Positions 10,701 through 23,300 of a stretch of DNA of 64,000 nucleotides are shown piece after piece. The DNA is from Bathymodiolus brooksi. Lineage: Eukaryota > Mollusca > Bivalvia > Mytilida > Modiolidae. The position numbers and the translations under genes are program-made. Location: NCBI GenBank assembly GCA_963680875.1, contig OY804579.1, positions 29,001,804 to 29,065,803 on the forward strand, in the 5' to 3' direction. The number at the start of each line of letters is the position of its first letter. The stretch's first letter is position 1. The notes beneath the pieces are model-generated. The model was not told where the DNA came from. It ran no database searches and worked only from the letters and a program-made list of their open reading frames with translations.

Positions 10701-13700
10701 CTTTTGCCGATTTTGACCAATTATGCAAATTAGAAAAAAGGGGGGATGAAATTAAAAAAAAATCTTCTCCTCTGAAACTACTGAGCCAATCTCAACCAAA
10801 CTTTGCTGAAATGATTCTTGGATGGCCCCCTTCCAAAATTGTGTCCGTTGATCTCGACTTCCAACCAAGATGGCCGCCAAGCTCAAAATAGAAAAAAGGG
10901 GGGATGAAATTTTAATTGTCCATTGCTGTTTCAGTGTAAGTCAAAATGAGCTCAAATTTTAACTGCAGCTACATGGCAAGAAGTAGTTTAACATATATTC
11001 CGGGTTTTTCTGTGAAATTTTTCTTTCAGCCAATATATACCGATTATGCAAATTAGGCATATTTTGATAAAAGATCGCATTTAAATCTTCTCCTCTGAAA
11101 CCGCTGAACCAAATTAAACCAAACATGGTAGGGTGGGTCCCTTTCAAAATTGTGTCCGACAGGCCCGCCCTCCATTCAAGATGGCCACTGTTACTAAAAA
11201 TAGAAATTTCTTCAAATGGCCAAAACTGCTCTATTTTAAGGCAGAATGTGCCCAAATTTGAACTGTATAAGCATAATGATGAGCTTTTTAACATGTAATA
11301 CAGGATTTTTTATGAACTTTGAACTTTTGCCGATTTTGACCAATTATGCAAATTAGAAAAAAGGGGGGATGAAATTAAAAAAAAATCTTCTCCTCTGAAA
11401 CTACTGAGCCAATCTCAACCAAACTTTGCTGAAATGATTCTTGGATGGCCCCCTTCCAAAATTGTGTCCGTTGATCTCGACTTCCAACCAAGATGGCCGC
11501 CAAGCTCAAAATAGAAAAAAGGGGGGATGAAATTTTAATTGTCCATTGCTGTTTCAGTGTAAGTCAAAATGAGCTCAAATTTTAACTGCAGCTACATGGC
11601 AAGGAATAGTTTAACATATATTCCGGGTTTTTCTGTGACATTTTTCTTTCAGCCGATATATACCGATTATGCAAATTAGGCATATTTTGATAAAAGATCA
11701 CATTTAAATCTTCTCCTTTGAAACTGCTGAACCAAATTAAACCAAACCTGGCAGGGATGGTCCCTGGGTGGGTCTCTTTCAAAATTGTGTCTGACAGCCC
11801 CGCCATCCATTCAAGATGGCTGCTGTTACTAAAAATAGAAATTTCTTCAAATGGCCAAAACTGCTCTATTTTAAGCCAGAATGTGCCCAAATTTGAACTG
11901 TATAAGCATAATGATGAGCTTTTTAACATGTATTACAGGATTTTTTATGAACTTTGAACTTTTGCTGATTTTGACCGATTATGCAAATTAGAAAAAAGGG
12001 GGGATGAAATTTAAAAAAAATCTTCTTCTCTGAAACTACTGAGCCAATCTCAACCAAACTTTGCTGAAATGATTCTTGGATGGCCCCCTTCCAAAATTGT
12101 GTCTGGTGATCCCGACTTCCAACCAAGATGGCCACCAAGCTCAAAATAGAAAAAAGGGGGGGATGAAATTTTAATTGTCCATTGCTGCTTTAGTGTAAGT
12201 CAAAATGAGCTCAAATTTTAACTGCAGCTACATGGCAAGAAGTAGTTTAACATATATTCCGGGTTTTTCTGTGAAATTTTTCTTTCAGCCGATATATACC
12301 GATTATACAAATTAGGCATATTTTGATAAAAGATCGCATTTAAATCTTCTCCTCTGAAACCGCTGAACCAAATTAAACCAAACCTGGTAGGGATGGTCCC
12401 TGTGTGGGTCCCTTTCAAAATTGTGTCCGACAGCCCCGCCATCCATTCAAGATGGCCACTGTTACTAAAAATAGAAATTTCTTCAAATGGCCAAAACTGC
12501 TCTATTTTAAGGCAGAATGTGCCCAAATTTGAACTGTATAAGCATAATGATGAGCTTTTTAACATGTAATACAGGATTTTTTATGAACTTTGAACTTTTG
12601 CCGATTTTGACCAATTATGCAAATTAGAAAAAAGGGGGGATGAAATTAAAAAAAAATCTTCTCCTCTGAAACTACTGAGCCAATCTCAACCAAACTTTGC
12701 TGAAATGATTCTTGGATGGCCCCCTTCCAAAATTGTGTCCGTTGATCTCGACTTCCAACCAAGATGGCCACCAAGCTCAAAATAGAAAAAAGGGGGGATG
12801 AAATTTTAATTGTCCATTGCTGTTTCAGTGTAAGTCAAAATGAGCTCAAATTTTAACTGCAGCTACATGGCAAGAAGTAGTTTAACATATATTCCGGGTT
12901 TTTCTGTGAAATTTTTCTTTCAGCCAATATATACCGATTATGCAAATTAGGCATATTTTGATAAAAGATCACATTTAAATCTTCTCCTCTGAAACCGCTG
13001 AACCAAATTAAACCAAACCTGGTAGGGTGGGTCCCTTTCAAAATTGTGTCCGACAGGCCCGCCCTCCATTCAAGATGGCCACTGTTACTAAAAATAGAAA
13101 TTTCTTCAAATGGCCAAAACTGCTCTATTTTAAGGCAGAATGTGCCCAAATTTGAACTGTATAAGCATAATGATGAGCTTTTTAACATGTAATACAGGAT
13201 TTTTTATGAACTTTGAACTTTTGCCGATTTTGACCAATTATGCAAATTAGAAAAAAGGGGGGATGAAATTAAAAAAAAATCTTCTCCTCTGAAACTACTG
13301 AGCCAATCTCAACCAAACTTTGCTGAAATGATTCTTGGATGGCCCCCTTCCAAAATTGTGTCCGTTGATCTCGACTTCCAACCAAGATGGCCGCCAAGCT
13401 CAAAATAGAAAAAAGGGGGGATGAAATTTTAATTGTCCATTGCTGTTTCAGTGTAAGTCAAAATGAGCTCAAATTTTAACTGCAGCTACATGGCAAGGAA
13501 TAGTTTAACATATATTCCGGGTTTTTCTGTGACATTTTTCTTTCAGCCGATATATACCGATTATGCAAATTAGGCATATTTTGATAAAAGATCACATTTA
13601 AATCTTCTCCTTTGAAACTGCTGAACCAAATTAAACCAAACCTGGCAGGGATGGTCCCTGGGTGGGTCTCTTTCAAAATTGTGTCTGACAGCCCCGCCAT

Positions 13701-16638
13701 CCATTCAAGATGGCTGCTGTTACTAAAAATAGAAATTTCTTCAAATGGCCAAAACTGCTCTATTTTAAGCCAGAATGTGCCCAAATTTGAACTGTATAAG
13801 CATAATGATGAGCTTTTTAACATGTATTACAGGATTTTTTATGAACTTTGAACTTTTGCCGATTTTGACCGATTATGCAAATTAGAAAAAAGGGGGGATG
13901 AAATTTTAAAAAAATCTTCTTCTCTGAAACTACTGAGCCAATCTCAACCAAACTTTGCTGAAATGATTCTTGGATGGCCCCCTTCCAAAATTGTGTCTGG
14001 TGATCCCGACTTCCAACCAAGATGGCCACCAAGCTCAAAATAGAAAAAAGGGGGGATGAAATTTTAATTGTCCATTGTTGCTTTAGTGTAAGTCAAAATG
14101 AGCTCAAATTTTAACTGCAGCTACATGGCAAGAAGTAGTTTAACATATATTCCGGGTTTTTCTGTGAAATTTTTCTTTCAGCCAATATATACCGATTATG
14201 CAAATTAGGCATATTTTGATAAAAGATCGCATTTAAATCTTCTCCTCTGAAACCGCTGAACCAAATTAAACCAAACATGGTAGGGATGGTCCCTGGGTGG
14301 GTCCCTTTCAAAATTGTGTCCGACAGGCCCGCCCTCCATTCAAGATGGCCACTGTTACTAAAAATAGAAATTTCTTCAAATGGCCAAAACTGCTCTATTT
14401 TAAGGCAGAATGTGCCCAAATTTGAACTGTATAAGCATAATGATGAGCTTTTTAACATGTAATACAGGATTTTTTATGAACTTTGAACTTTTGCCGATTT
14501 TGACCAATTATGCAAATTAGAAAAAAGGGGGGATGAAATTAAAAAAAAATCTTCTCCTCTGAAACTACTGAGCCAATCTCAACCAAACTTTGCTGAAATG
14601 ATTCTTGGATGGCCCCCTTCCAAAATTGTGTCCGTTGATCTCGACTTCCAACCAAGATGGCCGCCAAGCTCAAAATAGAAAAAAGGGGGGATGAAATTTT
14701 AATTGTCCATTGCTGTTTCAGTGTAAGTCAAAATGAGCTCAAATTTTAACTGCAGCTACATGGCAAGAAGTAGTTTAACATATATTCCGGGTTTTTCTGT
14801 GAAATTTTTCTTTCAGCCAATATATACCGATTATGCAAATTAGGCATATTTTGATAAAAGATCGCATTTAAATCTTCTCCTCTGAAACCGCTGAACCAAA
14901 TTAAACCAAACATGGTAGGGATGGTCCCTGGGTGGGTCCCTTTCAAAATTGTGTCCGACAGGCCCGCCCTCCATTCAAGATGGCCACTGTTACTAAAAAT
15001 AGAAATTTCTTCAAATGGCCAAAACTGCTCTATTTTAAGGTAGAATGTGCCCAAATTTGAACTGTATAAGCATAATGATGAGCTTTTTAACATGTAATAC
15101 AGGATTTTTTATGAACTTTGAACTTTTGCCGATTTTGACCAATTATGCAAATTAGAAAAAAGGGGGGATGAAATTAAAAAAAAATCTTCTCCTCTGAAAC
15201 TACTGAGCCAATCTCAACCAAACTTTGCTGAAATGATTCTTGGATGGCCCCCTTCCAAAATTGTGTCCGTTGATCTCGACTTCCAACCAAGATGGCCGCC
15301 AAGCTCAAAATAGAAAAAAGGGGGGATGAAATTTTAATTGTCCATTGCTGTTTCAGTGTAAGTCAAAATGAGCTCAAATTTTAACTGCAGCTACATGGCA
15401 AGAAGTAGTTTAACATATATTCCGGGTTTTTCTGTGAAATTTTTCTTTCAGCCAATATATACCGATTATGCAAATTAGGCATATTTTGATAAAAGATCGC
15501 ATTTAAATCTTCTCCTCTGAAACCGCTGAACCAAATTAAACCAAACATGGTAGGGTGGGTCCCTTTCAAAATTGTGTCCGACAGGCCCGCCCTCCATTCA
15601 AGATGGCCACTGTTACTAAAAATAGAAATTTCTTCAAATGGCCAAAACTGCTCTATTTTAAGGCAGAATGTGCCCAAATTTGAACTGTATAAGCATAATG
15701 ATGAGCTTTTTAACATGTAATACAGGATTTTTTATGAACTTTGAACTTTTGCCGATTTTGACCAATTATGCAAATTAGAAAAAAGGGGGGATGAAATTAA
15801 AAAAAAATCTTCTCCTCTGAAACTACTGAGCCAATCTCAACCAAACTTTGCTGAAATGATTCTTGGATGGCCCCCTTCCAAAATTGTGTCCGTTGATCTC
15901 GACTTCCAACCAAGATGGCCGCCAAGCTCAAAATAGAAAAAAGGGGGGATGAAATTTTAATTGTCCATTGCTGTTTCAGTGTAAGTCAAAATGAGCTCAA
16001 ATTTTAACTGCAGCTACATGGCAAGGAATAGTTTAACATATATTCCGGGTTTTTCTGTGACATTTTTCTTTCAGCCGATATATACCGATTATGCAAATTA
16101 GGCATATTTTGATAAAAGATCACATTTAAATCTTCTCCTTTGAAACTGCTGAACCAAATTAAACCAAACCTGGCAGGGATGGTCCCTGGGTGGGTCTCTT
16201 TCAAAATTGTGTCTGACAGCCCCGCCATCCATTCAAGATGGCTGCTGTTACTAAAAATAGAAATTTCTTCAAATGGCCAAAACTGCTCTATTTTAAGCCA
16301 GAATGTGCCCAAATTTGAACTGTATAAGCATAATGATGAGCTTTTTAACATGTATTACAGGATTTTTTATGAACTTTGAACTTTTGCTGATTTTGACCGA
16401 TTATGCAAATTAGAAAAAAGGGGGGATGAAATTTAAAAAAAATCTTCTTCTCTGAAACTACTGAGCCAATCTCAACCAAACTTTGCTGAAATGATTCTTG
16501 GATGGCCCCCTTCCAAAATTGTGTCTGGTGATCCCGACTTCCAACCAAGATGGCCACCAAGCTCAAAATAGAAAAAAAGGGGGATGAAATTTTAATTGTC
16601 CATTGCTGCTTTAGTGTAAGTCAAAATGAGCTCAAATT
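7796..16638 (+). repeat. higher-order repeat: two tandem 4.42-kb units of seven monomers
   Basis: Monomer variants run b-c-a-d-d'-e-a twice (7796-12217 and 12218-16638). Private variants recur at the unit distance: TTTTAAGGTAG at 10611 and again at 15033 (4,422 bp apart), and 12-bp-deleted monomers at matching slots. After the second unit come shorter mixtures (f-e-a, f-f'). This is the pattern produced by unequal exchange of multi-monomer blocks. Confidence 0.85.
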
Positions 16639-19600
16639 TTAACTGCAGCTACATGGCAAGAAGTAGTTTAACATATATTCCGGGTTTTTCTGTGAAATTT
16701 TTCTTTCAGCCAATATATACCGATTATGCAAATTAGGCATATTTTGATAAAAGATCGCATTTAAATCTTCTCCTCTGAAACCGCTGAACCAAATTAAACC
16801 AAACCTGGTAGGGATGGTCCCTGGGTGGGTCCCTTTCAAAATTGTGTCCGACAGGCCCGCCCTCCATTCAAGATGGCCACTGTTACTAAAAATAGAAATT
16901 TCTTCAAATGGCCAAAACTGCTCTATTTTAAGGCAGAATGTGCCCAAATTTGAACTGTATAAGCATAATGATGAGCTTTTTAACATGTAATACAGGATTT
17001 TTTATGAACTTTGAACTTTTGCCGATTTTGACCAATTATGCAAATTAGAAAAAAGGGGGGATGAAATTAAAAAAAAATCTTCTCCTCTGAAACTACTGAG
17101 CCAATCTCAACCAAACTTTGCTGAAATGATTCTTGGATGGCCCCCTTCCAAAATTGTGTCCGTTGATCTCGACTTCCAACCAAGATGGCCGCCAAGCTCA
17201 AAATAGAAAAAAGGGGGGATGAAATTTTAATTGTCCATTGCTGTTTCAGTGTAAGTCAAAATGAGCTCAAATTTTAACTGCAGCTACATGGCAAGAAGTA
17301 GTTTAACATATATTCCGGGTTTTTCTGTGAAATTTTTCTTTCAGCCAATATATACCGATTATGCAAATTAGGCATATTTTGATAAAAGATCGCATTTAAA
17401 TCTTCTCCTCTGAAACCGCTGAACCAAATTAAACCAAACATGGTAGGGTGGGTCCCTTTCAAAATTGTGTCCGACAGGCCCGCCCTCCATTCAAGATGGC
17501 CACTGTTACTAAAAATAGAAATTTCTTCAAATGGCCAAAACTGCTCTATTTTAAGGCAGAATGTGCCCAAATTTGAACTGTATAAGCATAATGATGAGCT
17601 TTTTAACATGTAATACAGGATTTTTTATGAACTTTGAACTTTTGCCGATTTTGACCAATTATGCAAATTAGAAAAAAGGGGGGATGAAATTAAAAAAAAA
17701 TCTTCTCCTCTGAAACTACTGAGCCAATCTCAACCAAACTTTGCTGAAATGATTCTTGGATGGCCCCCTTCCAAAATTGTGTCCGTTGATCTCGACTTCC
17801 AACCAAGATGGCCGCCAAGCTCAAAATAGAAAAAAGGGGGGATGAAATTTTAATTGTCCATTGCTGTTTCAGTGTAAGTCAAAATGAGCTCAAATTTTAA
17901 CTGCAGCTACATGGCAAGGAATAGTTTAACATATATTCCGGGTTTTTCTGTGACATTTTTCTTTCAGCCGATATATACCGATTATGCAAATTAGGCATAT
18001 TTTGATAAAAGATCACATTTAAATCTTCTCCTTTGAAACTGCTGAACCAAATTAAACCAAACCTGGCAGGGATGGTCCCTGGGTGGGTCTCTTTCAAAAT
18101 TGTGTCTGACAGCCCCGCCATCCATTCAAGATGGCTGCTGTTACTAAAAATAGAAATTTCTTCAAATGGCCAAAACTGCTCTATTTTAAGCCAGAATGTG
18201 CCCAAATTTGAACTGTATAAGCATAATGATGAGCTTTTTAACATGTATTACAGGATTTTTTATGAACTTTGAACTTTTGCCGATTATGCAAATTAGAAAA
18301 AAGGGGGGATGAAATTTAAAAAAAATCTTCTTCTCTGAAACTACTGAGCCAATCTCAACCAAACTTTGCTGAAATGATTCTTGGATGGCCCCCTTCCAAA
18401 ATTGTGTCTGGTGATCCCGACTTCCAACCAAGATGGCCACCAAGCTCAAAATAGAAAAAAAGGGGGATGAAATTTTAATTGTCCATTGCTGCTTTAGTGT
18501 AAGTCAAAATGAGCTCAAATTTTAACTGCAGCTACATGGCAAGAAGTAGTTTAACATATATTCCGGGTTTTTCTGTGAAATTTTTCTTTCAGCCAATATA
18601 TACCGATTATGCAAATTAGGCATATTTTGATAAAAGATCGCATTTAAATCTTCTCCTCTGAAACCGCTGAACCAAATTAAACCAAACCTGGTAGGGATGG
18701 TCCCTGGGTGGGTCCCTTTCAAAATTGTGTCCGACAGGCCCGCCCTCCATTCAAGATGGCCACTGTTACTAAAAATAGAAATTTCTTCAAATGGCCAAAA
18801 CTGCTCTATTTTAAGGCAGAATGTGCCCAAATTTGAACTGTATAAGCATAATGATGAGCTTTTTAACATGTAATACAGGATTTTTTATGAACTTTGAACT
18901 TTTGCCGATTTTGACCAATTATGCAAATTAGAAAAAAGGGGGGATGAAATTAAAAAAAAATCTTCTCCTCTGAAACTACTGAGCCAATCTCAACCAAACT
19001 TTGCTGAAATGATTCTTGGATGGCCCCCTTCCAAAATTGTGTCCGTTGATCTCGACTTCCAACCAAGATGGCCGCCAAACTCAAAATAGAAAAAAGGGGG
19101 GATGAAATTTTAATTGTCCAATGCTGTTTCAGTGTAAGTCAAAATGAGCTCAAATTTTAACTGCAGCTACATGGCAAGAAGTAGTTTAACATATATTCCG
19201 GGTTTTTCTGTGAAATTTTTCTTTCAGCCAATATATACCGATTATGCAAATTAGGCATATTTTGATAAAAGATCGCATTTAAATCTTCTCCTCTTAAACC
19301 GCTGAACCAAATTAAACCAAACCTGGTAGGGATGGTCCCTGGGTGGGTCCCTTTCAAAATTGTGTCCGACAGGCCCGCCCTCCATTCAAGATGGCCACTG
19401 TTACTAACAATAGAAATTTCTTCAAATGGCCAAAACTGCTCTATTTTAAGGCAGAATGTGCCCAAATTTGAATTGTATAAGCATAATGATGAGCTTTTTA
19501 ACATGTATTACAGGATTTTTTATGAACTTTGAACTTTTGCCGATTTTGACCAATTATGCAAATTAGAAAAAAGGGGGGATGAAATTAAAAAAAAATCTTC

Positions 19601-20045
19601 TCTTCTGAAACTACTGAGCCAATCTCAACCAAACTTTGCTGAAATGATTCTTGGATGGCCCCCTTCCAAAATTGTGTCCGTTGATCTCGACTTCCAACCA
19701 AGATGGCCGCCAAGCTCAAAATAGAAAAAAGGGGGGATGAAATTTTAATTGTCCATTGCTGTTTCAGTGTAAGTCAAAATGAGCTCAAATTTTAACTGCA
19801 GCTACATGGCAAGGAATAGTTTAACATATATTCCGGGTTTTTCTGTGAAATTTTTCTTTCAGCCGATATATACTGATTATGCAAATTAGGCATATTTTGA
19901 TAAAAGATCACATTTAAATCTTCTCCTCTGAAACCACTGAACCAAATTAAACCAAACCTGGCAGGGATGGTCCCTGTGTGGGTCCCTTTCAAAATTGTGT
20001 CTGACAGCCCCGCCCTCCATTCAAGATGGCCACTGTTAATAAAAA

Positions 20046-20085
20046 TATGCTTATACAGTTCAAATTTGGGCACATTCTGCCTTAA
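20046..20085 (-). repeat. 40-bp inverted insertion (template-switch scar) in the last monomer
   Basis: These 40 bases are the reverse complement of 20121-20160 with two mismatches (38/40). They match the TTAAGGCAG variant found in most other monomers, not the local TTATGCCAG variant, so the template was a different monomer. The scar makes a long-stem hairpin. Confidence 0.85.
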
Positions 20086-20342
20086 TAGAAATTTCTTCAA
20101 ATGGCCACAACTGCTCTATTTTATGCCAGAATGTGCCCAAATTTGAACTGTATAAGCATAATGATGAGCTTTTTAACATGTATTACAGGATTTTTTATGA
20201 ACTTTGAACTTTTGCCGATTTTGACCGATTATGCAAATTAGAAAAAAGGGGGGATGAAATTTAAAAAAAATCTTCTTCTCTGAAACTACTGAGCCAATCT
20301 CAACCAAACTTTGCTGAAATGATTCTTGGATGGCACCCTTCC

Positions 20343-23300
20343 AAAATTGTGTCTGGTGATCCCGACTTCCAACCAAGATGGCCGCCAAGCTAAAAATAGA
20401 AAAAAGGGGGGATGAAATTTAAAAAATCTTCACCTCTGAAATTACTGAGCCAATCTCAACCAAACTTTGCTGAAATGATCCTTGGGTGGTTCCCTTCCAA
20501 ATTTATGTCTGACATTTCAGACCTCCGACCAAGATGGCCACCACAGCCGAACTTAATTTAACATAGGACCCTATGGGAAATTCCCATAAAAATCTTCTTG
20601 TTTGAAACCATTTGCTCAATAAGAACTAAATGTTGATGAAATAGTCATTGGATGGTTCTCTTCCAAAAATATGTCAGGCAGTTCGATCCTTCGACCAAGA
20701 TGGCCCCCCACAGCCGAACTTAGTTTAACATAGGAACCTATGGGAAATTCACATAAAAATCTTCTTGTCTGGAACCAGTTGCTCAATTGGAACCAAACTT
20801 TGATAAAATAGTCATTGGATGGTCCTCTTCCAAAATTGTGTCTGGTGGTCCCGCCCTCTGACCAAGATGGCTGCACAGCTGTACTTAGTTTAACATAGAG
20901 CCCTATGGGAAATTCACATAAAAACCATCTTGTCTGGAACCAGTAGCACAATTAGAACCAAACTTTGATGGAATAGTCATTGGATGGTCCTCTTCCAAAA
21001 TTGTGTCCGGCAGTTGCGCTCTCCCGCCAAGATGGCCGCCACAGTGCAGTTGCGTTGTTATTGAAAGCAGCTTTGATCCAGGTGAGCGATTACAGGCTCC
21101 TGGGAGCCTCTGATTATACACATTGAACATATATGCTCATTTTTCGTCACATTTTTCTCAGCAACTATTGATGGCAGAAATCTGATATTTGGTCACAAGC
21201 TTCATATAGGTACCCCATATCGTGGGAAGTGTTTTTGGACCCATCAGATTCCTACTTCCTGTTTGCCGACTTTGTTGATTTTTATACACATTGAACATAT
21301 ATGCTCATTTTTCATTGCATTTTTCTCAGCAACTATTGATGACAGAAATCTGATATTTGGTCACAAGCTTCATATAGGTACCCCATATCATGGGAAGCGT
21401 TTTTGGACCCATCAGATTCCAAAATTGTGTCTGGTGATCCCGACTTCCAACCAAGATGGCCGCCAAGCTAAAAATAGAAAAAGGGGGATGAAATTTAAAA
21501 AATCTTCACCTCTGAAATTACTGAGCCAATCTCAACCAAACTTTGCTGAAATGATCCTTGGGTGGTTCCCTTCCAAATTTATGTCTGACATTTCAGACCT
21601 CCGACCAAGATGGCCGCCACAGCCGAACTTAATTTAACATAGGACCCTATGGGAAATTCCCATAAAAATCTTCTTGTTTGAAACCATTTGCTCAATAAGA
21701 ACTAAATGTTGATGAAATAGTCATTGGATGGTTCTCTTCCAAAAATATGTCGGGCAGTTCGATCCTTCGACCAAGATGGCCCCCCACAGCCGAACTTAGT
21801 TTAACATAGGAACCTATGGGAAATTCACATAAAAATCTTCTTGTCTGGAACCAGTTGCTCAATTGGAACCAAACTTTGATAAAATAGTCATTGGATGGTC
21901 CTCTTCCAAAATTGTGTCTGGTGGTCCCGCCCTCTGACCAAGATGGCTGTACAGCTGTACTTAGTTTAACATAGAGCCCTTTGAGAAATTCACATAAAAA
22001 CCATCTTGTCTGGAACCAGTAGCACAATTAGAACCAAACTTTGATGGAATAGTCATTGGATGGTCCTCTTCCAAAATTGTGTCCGGCAGTTGCGCTCTCC
22101 AGCCAAGATGGCCGCCACAGTGCAGTTGCGTTGTTATTGAAAGCAGCTTTGATCCAGGTGAGCGATTACAGGCTCCTGGGAGCCTCTGGTTATACACATT
22201 GAACATATATGCTCATTTTTCGTCACATTTTTCTCAGCAACTATTGATGGCAGAAATCTGATATTTGGTCACAAGCTTCATATAGGTACCCCATATCGTG
22301 GGAAGTGTTTTTGGACCCATCAGATTCCTACTTCCTGTTTGCCGACTGTTGATTTTTATACACATTGAACATATATGCTCATTTTTCATTGCATTTTTCT
22401 CAGCAACTATTGATGACAGAAATCTGATATTTGGTCACAAGCTTCATATAGGTACCCCATATCATGGGAAGCGTTTTTGGACCCATCAGATTCCAAAATT
22501 GTGTCTGGTGATCCCGACTTCCAACCAAGATGGCCGCCAAGCTAAAAATAGAAAAAGGGGGGATGAAATTTAAAAAATCTTCACCTCTGAAATTACTGAG
22601 CCAATCTCAACCAAACTTTGCTGAAATGATCCTTGGGTGGTTCCCTTCCAAATTTATGTCTGACATTTCAGACCTCCGACCAAGATGGCCGCCACAGCCG
22701 AACTTAATTTAACATAGGACCCTATGGGAAATTCCCATAAAAATCTTCTTGTTTGATACCATTTGCTCAATAAGAACTAAATGTTGATGAAATAGTCATT
22801 GGATGGTTCTCTTCCAAAAATATGTCAGGCAGTTCGATCCTTCGACCAAGATGGCCCCCCACAGCCGAACTTAGTTTAACATAGGAACCTATGGGAAATT
22901 CACATAAAAATCTTCTTGTCTGGAACCAGTTGCTCAATTGGAACCAAACTTTGATAAAATAGTCATTGGATGGTCCTCTTCCAAAATTGTGTCTGGTGGT
23001 CCCGCCCTCTGACCAAGATGGCTGTACAGCTGTACTTAGTTTAACATAGAGCCCTATGAGAAATTCACATAAAAACCATCTTGTCTGGAACCAGTAGCAC
23101 AATTAGAACCAAACTTTGATGGAATAGTCATTGGATGGTCCTCTTCCAAAATTGTGTCCGGCAGTTGCGCTCTCCAGCCAAGATGGCCGCCACAGTGCAG
23201 TTGCGTTGTTATTGAAAGCAGCTTTGATCCAGGTGAGCGATTACAGGCTCCTGGGAGCCTCTGGTTATACACATTGAACATATATGCTCATTTTTCGTCA

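Larger units (their letters stand above)
7065..20400 (+). repeat. 635-bp satellite array in G1, about 21 monomers
   Basis: Equivalent landmarks recur at 7204, 7796, 8431, 9054, 9689, 10324, 10959, 11582, 12218, 12853, 13476, 14111, 14746, 15381, 16004, 16639, 17274, 17897, 18522, 19157 and 19792, i.e. every 635 bp, or 623 bp where a 12-bp deletion is present. The first interval is 592 bp because of a ~43-bp loss near 7646. Each monomer is a diverged dimer of ~310-325 bp halves, each with an ATTATGCAAATTAG segment and one AAGATGGC motif. The minus-strand 111-115-codon frames in each monomer are not annotated as genes. Confidence 0.95.
6928..21113 (+). mobile_element. Helentron-like element G1 (GCTCACCTGG family) nested in P2
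   Basis: It begins with AGCTCACCTGGCC and its partner arm (6928-6957), then a CGTCCGTCGTCCGTCCGTC microsatellite near 6985. It carries a long central satellite and ends with CCAGGTGAGC (21078-21087, exact inverse of GCTCACCTGG), the hairpin AGGCTCC-TG-GGAGCCT (21094-21109) and CTGR. At both edges the P2 module resumes (GGTTTTTA before, TTATACACATTG after), so the insertion point is exact to a 3-bp ambiguity (TTA). This fits either T/T insertion without duplication, as in Helentrons, or a short TA/TTA duplication. No protein is encoded, so it must be mobilised in trans if at all. Confidence 0.75.

Noticed and set aside
7204..20100. Minus-strand 111-115-codon frames repeated in every 635-bp monomer
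   Set aside because: They are one per monomer because the monomers are near copies. They show no domain, signal or start context, the near-identity between copies reflects recent duplication rather than selection, and several carry in-frame indels without constraint.
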